A stretch of 5,104 nt of DNA, taken from contig PMCG01000018.1 of the NCBI GenBank assembly GCA_003155335.1, positions 1 to 5,104 on the forward strand, read 5' to 3'. Numbering within the stretch: the first letter of the stretch is position 1; every line of letters starts with the position of its first letter. The position numbers were made by a program, and so were the translations under genes. This stretch comes from Acidobacteriota bacterium (GTDB lineage Bacteria > Acidobacteriota > Vicinamibacteria > Fen-336). The notes beneath the pieces were generated by a model. The model ran no database searches, was not told where the DNA came from, and worked only from the letters and a program-made list of their open reading frames with translations. Below, piece by piece: positions 1 through 5,104 of the stretch.

Positions 1-171
1 ACCGACCACAACGTGCGCGAGACGTTGAAAATCACGGATCGCGCCTATATCCTCAGGGAGGGCCGGGTCTTTCGCTCTGGGACTCCGCGTGAGCTCGCCT
101 CTGACGAGGAAGTGCGCAGAGTGTACCTGGGGGAGGAATTCCACCTCGACGACTCGCGAGGCCCTCGCTAG
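1..171 (+). CDS. lptB: LptB, ATPase of the lipopolysaccharide export ABC transporter (C-terminal part, 5' end outside window)
   Basis: Only the last 56 residues are present, read in frame 1 up to the TAG at 169-171. The fragment begins TDHNVRETL, the H-loop region of ABC ATPases as found in LptB (His at residue 3 of the fragment). It continues with DRAYIL, EGR, GTP and [10 protein letters not shown], which match the usual LptB C-terminus. LptB is the cytoplasmic ATPase that, with LptF and LptG, drives lipopolysaccharide extraction from the inner membrane. The tail after YLGEEF is about eight residues (HLDDSRGPR), slightly longer than common. Linkage to rpoN 35 bases downstream is the classical arrangement in many Gram-negative bacteria. 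Another ABC ATPase is possible in principle, but the tail motif plus the rpoN neighbour make LptB very likely. Confidence 0.93.
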   Translation, partial: TDHNVRETLKITDRAYILREGRVFRSGTPRELASDEEVRRVYLGEEFHLDDSRGPR

Positions 172-193
172 GTCCTCGGATGCAGCCTGCTGC

Positions 194-209
194 GGGTGAT
201 TAGATCGTG
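194..209 (+). promoter_or_regulatory. Ribosome binding site and GTG start of rpoN
   Basis: GGGTGAT at 194-200 matches the 3' part of an extended Shine-Dalgarno sequence and lies 6 bases before the GTG at 207. This site decides the start: the only upstream in-frame ATG (180) runs into an in-frame TAG at 201-203, so translation cannot begin earlier. Confidence 0.55.
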
Positions 210-1634
210 GCGATCCAGCAGAGACTCGGACTCTCGACGCGGCTCTCCCAACGGCTGATCCTGACGCCCTCGCTGCAGCAGGCCATCAAGCTGCTGCCGC
301 TGACCACCCTCGAGCTGGCCGAGGTTCTCGAGCAGGAGATGATGGAGAATCCGCTGCTGGAGGAAACCCCTGCCAACGAAGGTCAGGCGGCAGATGAGAG
401 CGCGGAGGAGCAGCCGAGCGCGGAAGCCGGACGCAAGGATCCTCTGGACGAGATCGATGTCGACAAGTTCTTCGAGGAGTATCTGGAGGACGGCGAACGG
501 CGGCGCACGCGAGCTGCGCTCGAAGTGCCGGAAGCGCCCCCCATCGAGAACACACTCACCGAGCTGCCGGACTTGTACGATCACCTGTTCTGGCAGCTGC
601 GCATGTCGAGCTCTGGCGAGCGCTGCATGGCGATCGGCGAAGCCATCATCCAGAACCTGGACGAGGACGGCCTGTTGCGCGGCTCGTTGGAGGACGTGGC
701 AGCACTCGGACCCTATGCGCTCGAGGAGGTGGAGCGCACGCTCGCCTTTGTGCAGACGTTCGACCCGGCAGGCGTCGGGGCGCGCAACCTGACAGAGTGC
801 CTACGTATTCAGCTGCAGAAGCTCGGCTTGGCGGACTCTGCGACGGACGTGATCGTGCGCGACCACATGAAACAGCTCACGGCCCATCAATACGGCGAGA
901 TCGCGCGGTTGATGGAGATCACGCCGGAGGAGGTCGCGCATCACGTCGAGATCATCCGCAGGCTGGACCCGAAGCCGGGACTACGCTACGCCACGCAGCG
1001 TTCGCAGTACATCACCCCGGACGTGCTCATCGTGAAAGAAGGCGACGACTACAAGGTCGTGCTCAACGACGACGGCTTGCCCCGGCTGCGCATCAGCCCC
1101 ACCTACCGCCGCATGTTGGACGAGAAAGACGCCGACGCCGCTGAAGCGCGGAGCTACGTGAAGGAGAAGCTGCGGAGCGCGCTCTGGCTGCTGAAGAGCG
1201 TCGACCAGCGTCAGCGCACGATCTACCGGGTGGCCGAGTCGATCGTGCGTCACCAGCGGGGTTTCCTGGACGGAGGCATCGCGCACCTGCGGCCGCTCGT
1301 GCTGCGCGACGTTGCCAACGACATTGGCATGCACGAATCCACCGTCTCGCGGGTCGTGGCCAACAAGTACATGCACACCCCCCGCGGCGTCTACGAGATG
1401 CGCTTCTTCTTCCACAGTGGCATCACCTCGACGCTAGGGGAGTCGGTCAGCTCTGTCACGATCAAAGACCGCATTCGGCGTTTGATCGAGGCCGAGGACG
1501 GGGCCAATCCGTTCTCGGACTCGAAGATCGCCGAGATCCTGCGCGCCGAGGGCCTGCCCCTGGCACGCCGGACCGTCGCGAAATACCGTGAAGAGCTGCG
1601 AGTGCCGCCGTCGAACTTGCGTCGTTCTGCCTGA
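207..1634 (+). CDS. rpoN: RNA polymerase sigma-54 factor RpoN
   Basis: This 475-residue protein, the usual family length, is the alternative sigma factor that directs RNA polymerase to -24/-12 promoters and needs an AAA+ enhancer-binding activator to open DNA. Region I (about residues 1-52) has the Gln/Leu-rich LSQRLILTPSLQQAIKLL followed by ENPLLEE. Region II (about 53-110) is strongly acidic. The core-binding region includes QNLDEDGLL (149-157) and FDPAGVGARNLTECL (185-199). A helix-turn-helix lies around 366-386 (VANDIGMHESTVSRVV), followed by NKYMHTPRGVYEMRFFF. The RpoN box ARRTVAKYRE is intact at 453-462. The start is GTG; an in-frame TAG just upstream excludes a longer form. The gene sits 35 bases after lptB and 13 before hpf, so co-transcription is likely. 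Nothing is missing or damaged, and the identification is secure. Confidence 0.98.
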   Translation: MAIQQRLGLSTRLSQRLILTPSLQQAIKLLPLTTLELAEVLEQEMMENPLLEETPANEGQAADESAEEQPSAEAGRKDPLDEIDVDKFFEEYLEDGERRRTRAALEVPEAPPIENTLTELPDLYDHLFWQLRMSSSGERCMAIGEAIIQNLDEDGLLRGSLEDVAALGPYALEEVERTLAFVQTFDPAGVGARNLTECLRIQLQKLGLADSATDVIVRDHMKQLTAHQYGEIARLMEITPEEVAHHVEIIRRLDPKPGLRYATQRSQYITPDVLIVKEGDDYKVVLNDDGLPRLRISPTYRRMLDEKDADAAEARSYVKEKLRSALWLLKSVDQRQRTIYRVAESIVRHQRGFLDGGIAHLRPLVLRDVANDIGMHESTVSRVVANKYMHTPRGVYEMRFFFHSGITSTLGESVSSVTIKDRIRRLIEAEDGANPFSDSKIAEILRAEGLPLARRTVAKYREELRVPPSNLRRSA

Positions 1635-1639
1635 GGAGG
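1634..1639 (+). promoter_or_regulatory. Strong Shine-Dalgarno sequence of hpf
   Basis: AGGAGG overlaps the last base of the rpoN stop codon (TGA, 1632-1634) and stands 8 bases before the ATG at 1648. This fixes the hpf start at 1648 rather than any codon further upstream inside rpoN, and suggests efficient re-initiation after rpoN. Confidence 0.85.
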
Positions 1640-1647
1640 CATCGAGG

Positions 1648-2196
1648 ATGGAGGTCGAGTTCACCGGTCGACAGACCGAGGTGCCAGCAGCCGCTCGCGC
1701 CGCCGTGACGCGGCGGCTCGACAAGCTGCAGAAGGTGCTGCATGGGATCACTCACGTGCACGTGGTCCTGGCGGCGGACAAGCACCGACGCATTGCCGAA
1801 GTGACGGTGCACTCCCCGCACCTGAAGCTCACGGCGGCAGAGGAGAGCGACGAGCTGGCCCTGGCGGCCGCGAGCGTCATGGACCGGCTCGTGCGCCAAG
1901 CGCAGCGCCATTTGGGCCGACATCGCGGTCGCAAACGGTCGAGTGCGCGACGCGGGACGGCTGCGGTTTGGTCGGGGATTCTCTCCGCGCGGGACGTCGC
2001 CGCTGCGCCCGGCAGCACTCGTGTCGTGCAGACCAGTCGCGTGCTTCCCAAGCCAATGAGCGTCGACGAGGCCATTCTCGAGCTGGAGGCGGATGGGGAG
2101 GACCTGCTCGTCTTCCGGGACTCGGGCACGGATCAGCTCCACATCCTCTACAAGCGCAAGGACGGGCGCCTTGGCGTCATCGAGCCGGAAGGCTAG
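1648..2196 (+). CDS. hpf: Long-form ribosome hibernation promoting factor (HPF, S30AE family)
   Basis: The 182-residue protein has the two-domain layout of long HPF. Residues 1 to about 95 form the S30AE/YfiA domain (EVEFTGRQTEV, VHVVLAADKHRRIAEVTVH), which binds the 30S decoding region and blocks mRNA and tRNA. A basic linker follows (about 87-102, rich in Arg, His and Lys). The C-terminal domain (about 124-181) carries RVLPKPMSVDEAILELE and LLVFRDSGTDQLHILYKRKDG. In the family this domain dimerises and joins two 70S ribosomes into inactive 100S particles. The start is the ATG behind a perfect AGGAGG. An upstream in-frame codon at 1588 would lie inside rpoN and lacks homology. Position directly after rpoN is typical, but gamma/beta-proteobacteria have the short, single-domain protein there. 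The symbols raiA and yhbH are also used for relatives. Confidence 0.95.
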   Translation: MEVEFTGRQTEVPAAARAAVTRRLDKLQKVLHGITHVHVVLAADKHRRIAEVTVHSPHLKLTAAEESDELALAAASVMDRLVRQAQRHLGRHRGRKRSSARRGTAAVWSGILSARDVAAAPGSTRVVQTSRVLPKPMSVDEAILELEADGEDLLVFRDSGTDQLHILYKRKDGRLGVIEPEG

Positions 2197-2212
2197 CCGG
2201 CCGACCGGCCGA
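2197..2212 (+). repeat. Tandem 8-base repeat with a small hairpin after the hpf stop
   Basis: CCGGCCGA occurs twice in a row (2197-2204, 2205-2212) immediately after the hpf TAG. The same bases can fold into a 5-bp stem (2198-2202 with 2207-2211) with loop GACC, and the stop codon itself lies in the palindrome GGCTAGCC (2191-2198). There is no T-run, so this is not an intrinsic terminator. In GC-rich DNA such a short structure may arise by chance; a processing or attenuation role is only a possibility. Confidence 0.35.
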
Positions 2213-2260
2213 CGGCGCGGTCCCCGTGCGAGAGGCCCTGCGGAGAGCGGCAGCGCGTCG

Positions 2261-3241
2261 GTGCGAGACGGCCAGACGTCGGTTGCGGTGCAGGCCCTCG
2301 CCAACGCTGAAGCGCGGCACCTGCAACTGAAGCTGGTCGCGGGACGGAAGGGGCTGGCCAACCTAGTTCTGTTGAGCCGGGTGCAACGGCCTGGTCTGGC
2401 CCTCAACGGCTACACGGAGTACATCCGTTATGGCCGGGTGCAGATCGTTGGCAAGAGCGAGATCGGGTACCTGGCGAGGCTCCGGCCCGCGCGACGCGTG
2501 CTGGTGCTGAGCGAACTGACTCGTCGTCGGATCTCCTGCTTCGTGGTCACCCGCGGCCTGGAACCGCCTCCGGAGCTCGTGCGCGCCGCAGACGCTCGCG
2601 CGATCCCATTGTTCCGCACGGCGCTGGACTCGACCACGCTCATCAAACGCCTCTCTGTCTTCCTCGAGGAGCGCCTGGCGCCACAGGTGGAGCTGCATGC
2701 GGTGCTGATGGACGTGTTCGGCCTCGGGGTCCTGATCACCGGCGAGAGCGGCATCGGCAAGTCCGAGTGCGCGCTCGATTTGATCGACCGTGGTCATCGT
2801 CTGGTGTCGGACGACGTGACGGTCGTGCGCCGCGTCGGCGACGCCCTAATCGGCTCGTCACCTGACCTGACGCGCGACCACATGGAGCTGCGCGGACTGG
2901 GGGTCATCAACATCAAGGACCTGTACGGGGTGTCCGCGATCCGCGCTTCACAGCACATCCAGTTCGTCGTGAGCCTTGAGCGCTGGGAAGTCGGAGGCGA
3001 TTGCGATCGGCTGGGTCTCAGATCCGAGCGACGCAAGATCCTCGGCACCGAGCTGCCTCTCGTGCGCATGCCTGTGGCTCCGGGCCGCAGTCTCGCGCTG
3101 CTGGTCGAGATCGCCTCGCGCAACCAGCTCCTGAAGGAACGGGGCTATGACGCGGCGCGTCTCCTGACGGAGCGCGTCGATCAAATGGCGCATGCGGAAG
3201 CGGCAGCGGCGGGCGCCCGGAAGGCGGGGAGACGTCCGTGA
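2261..3241 (+). CDS. hprK: HPr kinase/phosphorylase HprK (full-length type)
   Basis: HprK phosphorylates HPr on Ser46 with a nucleotide or pyrophosphate donor and removes that phosphate by phosphorolysis, coupling the PTS to energy state. Read from GTG 2261 the protein has 326 residues, normal for the two-domain family. The N-terminal domain (1 to about 130) includes RVQRPGLALNGY (40-51). The catalytic domain has His146 in VELHAVLMDVFG, the Walker A GESGIGKS (161-168), the DD pair 184-185, and the HPr-kinase signature around HMELRGLGVIN (207-217). PVAPGRSLALLVEIASRNQLLK near the C-terminus also fits. The reading frame is open further upstream into hpf (ATG 2093), but no start codon occurs between the hpf stop and 2261, and alignment by eye to family N-termini fits 2261. 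Its ribosome site is poor (GGAG at 2242-2245, about 15 bases away); GTG 2288 is the alternative. It overlaps rapZ by four bases. The last 15 or so residues are an Ala/Arg-rich tail. Confidence 0.95.
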   Translation: MRDGQTSVAVQALANAEARHLQLKLVAGRKGLANLVLLSRVQRPGLALNGYTEYIRYGRVQIVGKSEIGYLARLRPARRVLVLSELTRRRISCFVVTRGLEPPPELVRAADARAIPLFRTALDSTTLIKRLSVFLEERLAPQVELHAVLMDVFGLGVLITGESGIGKSECALDLIDRGHRLVSDDVTVVRRVGDALIGSSPDLTRDHMELRGLGVINIKDLYGVSAIRASQHIQFVVSLERWEVGGDCDRLGLRSERRKILGTELPLVRMPVAPGRSLALLVEIASRNQLLKERGYDAARLLTERVDQMAHAEAAAAGARKAGRRP

Positions 3242-4125
3242 CGCCGAGGCGCAAGCCGGCGTCGCAGCCGCGCCTGCTAGTGATCACAGGCCTGTCAGGC
3301 TCCGGAAAGACGCACGTCTCCCGGGCTCTCGAGGACCTGGGCTGGTTCTGCGTCGACAATCTGCCGACGGCCCTCATCCCACGCTTTGCCCAGTTGATTC
3401 GCGCGACGCCTGATCTGAAGCGTTCGGCGCTGGTGGTGGACGTGCGTGAACGGGATTTCCTGCGCCGCTTTCCGGAGGTCTTTGACGAGACGCGGCGCAT
3501 GGGCGTGGCGGTCAGCTTGATATTCCTGGAAGCAGGCGAGCGGGTCCTGCTGCGGCGTTTCAGCGAGACCCGCCGGCCGCACCCATTGGCCGGTTTCGAC
3601 CAGACCCCACTCGAGGCGATCCGCGAAGAACAAGCGGCGCTGCGGCCGATTCGCAAGATGGCGGATCTGATTCTGAACACCTCGGAGTACAGCGTCCACC
3701 AGTTGCGCAACTACATTGGCGAACACTACGACGTGCGCGAGCGGGGGAGCGAGCTCGGACTGACCGTCATGTCCTTTGGCTACAAGTACGGCGTTCCGTC
3801 GGAAGCGGACCTGGTCTTCGACGTGCGCTTTCTGCCCAACCCGAACTTCGTACGCGGGCTCAAGCGTCTGACAGGGCGGGCGCCAGCCGTCGTTCGTTTC
3901 CTGGAGCGGCAGAGCGAGACGGGCGTTCTCTTGAAGCGCCTCGGGAGTTTCTTAGGATACCTGATCCCCCGCTATCGGCGCGAGGGCAAGAGCCATCTGA
4001 CCATCGGCATCGGATGCACGGGCGGACGTCACCGTTCCGTGATGATCGCCGAGCGACTCGGGAAGACGCTGCGCAAGCCTGGCCACAGCGTGAGCGTTCG
4101 CCATCGGGACCTGCGACTGGAGTGA
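3238..4125 (+). CDS. rapZ: RapZ/YvcJ-family nucleotide-binding regulator
   Basis: The 295-residue protein has the two-domain RapZ layout and length. The N-terminal P-loop domain has Walker A GLSGSGKT (18-25), GWFCVDNLP (35-43), a Walker B-like VVDVRERDF (66-74) and RRFSETRRPHPL (106-117). The C-terminal domain shows FGYKYG (180-185), DLVFDVRFLPNP (191-202), GCTGGRHRSV (259-268) and HRDL (289-292). In E. coli this C-terminal domain binds glucosamine-6-phosphate and the GlmZ/GlmY small RNAs to control GlmS; in Bacillus the homologue YvcJ hydrolyses nucleotides. Which of these roles applies here cannot be told from sequence. The GTG start overlaps the hprK TGA (GTGA, 3238-3241), with GGAG at 3228-3231 six bases upstream, so translation is probably coupled to hprK. 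It was once annotated as P-loop kinase YhbJ. Confidence 0.96.
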   Translation: MTPRRKPASQPRLLVITGLSGSGKTHVSRALEDLGWFCVDNLPTALIPRFAQLIRATPDLKRSALVVDVRERDFLRRFPEVFDETRRMGVAVSLIFLEAGERVLLRRFSETRRPHPLAGFDQTPLEAIREEQAALRPIRKMADLILNTSEYSVHQLRNYIGEHYDVRERGSELGLTVMSFGYKYGVPSEADLVFDVRFLPNPNFVRGLKRLTGRAPAVVRFLERQSETGVLLKRLGSFLGYLIPRYRREGKSHLTIGIGCTGGRHRSVMIAERLGKTLRKPGHSVSVRHRDLRLE

Positions 4126-4126
4126 G

Positions 4127-4150
4127 CGCCGGCAGTCGGCTCGGCCGGCG
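4127..4150 (+). repeat. GC-rich inverted repeat upstream of the EIIA ribosome binding site
   Basis: CGCCGGC at 4127-4133 pairs perfectly with GCCGGCG at 4144-4150, giving a 7-bp stem and a 10-base loop. It begins two bases after the rapZ stop and ends two bases before the purine-rich Shine-Dalgarno stretch. No T-run follows, so a rho-independent terminator is unlikely. It could act in mRNA processing or modulate translation of the EIIA, or be chance pairing in GC-rich DNA. Confidence 0.4.
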
Positions 4151-4151
4151 A

Positions 4152-4165
4152 GAGGAGGAGCCGTG
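4152..4165 (+). promoter_or_regulatory. Ribosome binding site and GTG start of the EIIA gene
   Basis: GAGGAGGAG (4152-4160) contains AGGAGG at 4153-4158, a near-perfect Shine-Dalgarno sequence, four bases before GTG 4163. The spacing is on the short side. The start is supported by the family N-terminus MIGIVVVTHG beginning exactly here. This gene is the only downstream one with its own strong site and a gap from its predecessor. Confidence 0.75.
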
Positions 4166-4558
4166 ATCGGCATCGTGGTCGTGACGCACGGTCGCCTGGC
4201 TGAGGAGCTGGTGCGTGCAGCCAAGACCATCGTCGGCGAGATCCAGGCGATCGCCGCGGTCTCGATCGGCTGGAGCGACGATGTGGCTGCGGCACGCGCC
4301 GCTATCGAGAGAGCGCTAACCGAGCTGGGCGAGCATGGCACGCTGCTGCTAACGGACATGCTTGGCGGCACGCCGACGAACGTGGCGCTCTCGTTTCTGG
4401 CGCCTGGCGTGGAAATCGTGACCGGAGTGAATCTGCCGATGCTGATCAAGCTCAGCACTCATCGGGAAGGGTCGCTCGGCGACCTGGCGCGGCTCGCCAG
4501 AGAGCAGGGGCGCGACTCGATCGCCGTGGCCAGCGAGTTGCTGGAGCGAAACGGGTGA
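4163..4558 (+). CDS. Stand-alone PTS EIIA component, mannose/fructose (EIIA-Man) family
   Basis: The 131-residue protein is a single EIIA-Man domain, cytoplasmic, which accepts phosphate from HPr. The expected active-site histidine is His9 in IVVVTHGRLAEEL. The family motif LLTDMLGGTPTNVA spans about 62-75, and GVNLPML (88-94) is the conserved segment before the C-terminal helix. Classical EIIA-Man is fused to EIIB and works with EIIC and EIID; here there is no EIIB domain and no permease gene within the window. Its place between rapZ and ptsH, with a GTGA overlap into ptsH, points to a regulatory phosphorelay output. In beta/gamma-proteobacteria the unrelated EIIA-Ntr (PtsN) is found at the corresponding locus. 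The name ptsX or manX would be possible, but I leave the symbol blank because the partner is unknown. Confidence 0.92.
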   Translation: MIGIVVVTHGRLAEELVRAAKTIVGEIQAIAAVSIGWSDDVAAARAAIERALTELGEHGTLLLTDMLGGTPTNVALSFLAPGVEIVTGVNLPMLIKLSTHREGSLGDLARLAREQGRDSIAVASELLERNG

Positions 4559-4827
4559 TCGAGCGCGAGGTCGAGATCCGCAACCCGCTGGGGCTGCACG
4601 CGCGGGCAGCGGCGCGTTTCGTGCGCCTGGCCAGTCAGTTCCAGGCCCGCGTGAAGGTCGAACGCAACGGACGAGTCATGGACGGCAAGTCGATTCTGGG
4701 CATGCTGCTGCTGGCCGCGTCCAAGGGCACGCGTTTGCGCCTGCTCGTCGAGGGCGAGGATGAGACATTGGCCGCAGAGGCGCTGAGCGCGCTCGTCGCC
4801 AGTGGGTTCGGCGAGGTCGCCGAATGA
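4555..4827 (+). CDS. ptsH: HPr, phosphocarrier protein of the PTS
   Basis: The 90-residue protein is full length for HPr. The catalytic histidine is His15 in NPLGLHARAAARFV, which receives phosphate from EI and passes it to EIIA. The regulatory serine is Ser46 in GKSILGMLLL, the site HprK modifies; this fits the hprK gene in the same cluster. The C-terminal part (LLVEGEDETLAAEALSALV) matches the final strand and helix. The start is a GTG overlapping the EIIA stop (GTGA, 4555-4558), with GGAG at 4543-4546 eight bases upstream. Translation is probably coupled to the EIIA and, through an ATGA overlap, to ptsI. An NPr-like regulatory HPr is the alternative label; intact Ser46 next to hprK favours a true dual-phosphorylation HPr. 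Confidence 0.96.
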   Translation: MIEREVEIRNPLGLHARAAARFVRLASQFQARVKVERNGRVMDGKSILGMLLLAASKGTRLRLLVEGEDETLAAEALSALVASGFGEVAE

Positions 4828-5104
4828 AAACCGCCGTGCAGCTCGAAGGTGCGGGAGTGTCGTCCGGGTTCGCAGTGGGCCCGGCGCTCGTGCTTGAACA
4901 GGAGGCGCACCCTGTCTTCTGCCTGTCACTGCCCGCAGCTGCCATCGGTGCGGAACTTCAGCGCTTTCGCACGGCCGTGGCCGCCTCCCGGGGACAGCTA
5001 CAGGCCATCAGAGACCGGTTGCTGCGCGAGGTCGGCCCGCGTGCCTACATCTTCGACGCGCAACTCCTGATGCTCGAAGACGAGTTGCTCGTCGACCGTT
5101 GCGA
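4824..5104 (+). CDS. ptsI: PTS Enzyme I, phosphoenolpyruvate-protein phosphotransferase (N-terminal part, 3' end outside window)
   Basis: Ninety-three residues are visible before the window ends. EI autophosphorylates from phosphoenolpyruvate and donates to HPr His15. The start region GAGVSSGFAVGPALVL corresponds to the conserved first strand of EI (usually G.G.SPG.A.G.A), with Ser in place of the common Pro at residue 14. FDAQLLMLEDELLV (78-91) matches the EI segment F.AH..ML.D, with Gln80 where His is usual. ATG 4824 overlaps the ptsH stop (ATGA), and GAGGT at 4813-4817 gives a ribosome site six bases away. The active-site histidine and the C-terminal PEP-binding barrel lie beyond the window. 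No GAF domain precedes the EI domain, so it is not EI-Ntr (PtsP). Whether the rest is intact cannot be seen. Confidence 0.93.
   Translation, partial: MKTAVQLEGAGVSSGFAVGPALVLEQEAHPVFCLSLPAAAIGAELQRFRTAVAASRGQLQAIRDRLLREVGPRAYIFDAQLLMLEDELLVDRC

Noticed and set aside
1561..1575. TGGCACG, a match to the sigma-54 -24 element, inside rpoN
   Set aside because: At the required spacing (GG-N10-GC) the -12 dinucleotide is CG, not GC. The sequence simply encodes part of the RpoN box (residues around 452-456).
2198..2211. Intrinsic terminator after hpf
   Set aside because: The stem is only 5 bp and no T-run follows; downstream genes continue on the same strand after 50 bases.
2093..2260. Extended N-terminus of hprK starting at ATG 2093 inside hpf
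   Set aside because: The extra 56 residues are Ser/Arg/Thr-rich and come from the out-of-frame reading of the conserved hpf C-terminal domain. HprK homology begins just after 2261, and 326 residues is the normal length.
1462..2406. Long open frame of 314 codons on the minus strand across rpoN, hpf and hprK
   Set aside because: It lies antisense to three genes with clear family motifs. Its predicted product is Arg/Ala-rich with no recognisable domain, as expected for an antisense frame in GC-rich coding DNA.
3018..3710. Minus-strand open frame of 230 codons across hprK and rapZ
   Set aside because: It is a shadow of two well-supported genes. The product is Arg/Ser/Pro-rich, has no recognisable motif and shows no convincing ribosome site.
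4336..4351. Second sigma-54-like sequence, TGGCACG followed by TGCTA, inside the EIIA gene
   Set aside because: The GC of the -12 element is one base too close (GG-N9-GC), and the site is internal to conserved coding sequence. Spacing is strict for sigma-54.

Overview
The window is a tightly packed, single-strand (+) chromosomal cluster of housekeeping and regulatory genes. G+C is roughly two-thirds by eye. LptB, the ATPase of the lipopolysaccharide exporter, at the left edge indicates a diderm (Gram-negative type) bacterium. The order lptB-rpoN-hpf-hprK-rapZ-EIIA(Man type)-ptsH-ptsI, with a full-length HPr kinase and no ptsN, resembles what is known from Deltaproteobacteria-like lineages (Desulfobacterota, Myxococcota and relatives) and some other high-GC diderm phyla. 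It differs from gamma/beta-proteobacteria, where ptsN (EIIA-Ntr) follows hpf, and from alphaproteobacteria, where HprK is truncated. The lineage is an inference from gene order, not from a database match.

Layout: 1-171 is the C-terminal end of lptB. 207-1634 is rpoN (sigma-54). 1648-2196 is a long-form hibernation promoting factor gene. A 64-base spacer with a tandem 8-mer and a small hairpin (2197-2260) leads to hprK (2261-3241). rapZ (3238-4125) overlaps hprK by four bases. A 37-base spacer (4126-4162) with a GC-rich inverted repeat precedes a stand-alone EIIA of the mannose/fructose PTS family (4163-4558). ptsH (4555-4827) and the start of ptsI (4824 to the right edge) follow, each overlapping its predecessor by four bases. 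No gap exceeds 65 bases, and no RNA gene, mobile element, CRISPR array or convincing terminator was seen.

How the genes fit together: EI takes phosphate from phosphoenolpyruvate and passes it to HPr at His15, and HPr passes it to the EIIA at His9. HprK can instead phosphorylate HPr at Ser46, or remove that phosphate, in response to energy state. No membrane permease (EIIC/EIID) or EIIB is present in the window, so this looks like a regulatory phosphorelay rather than a sugar uptake system, next to a sigma factor, a ribosome hibernation factor and the RapZ nucleotide-binding regulator. All key residues visible in these proteins are intact. I see a well-conserved locus with some less usual features (full HprK in a diderm, long HPF, orphan EIIA-Man), not an undescribed system.
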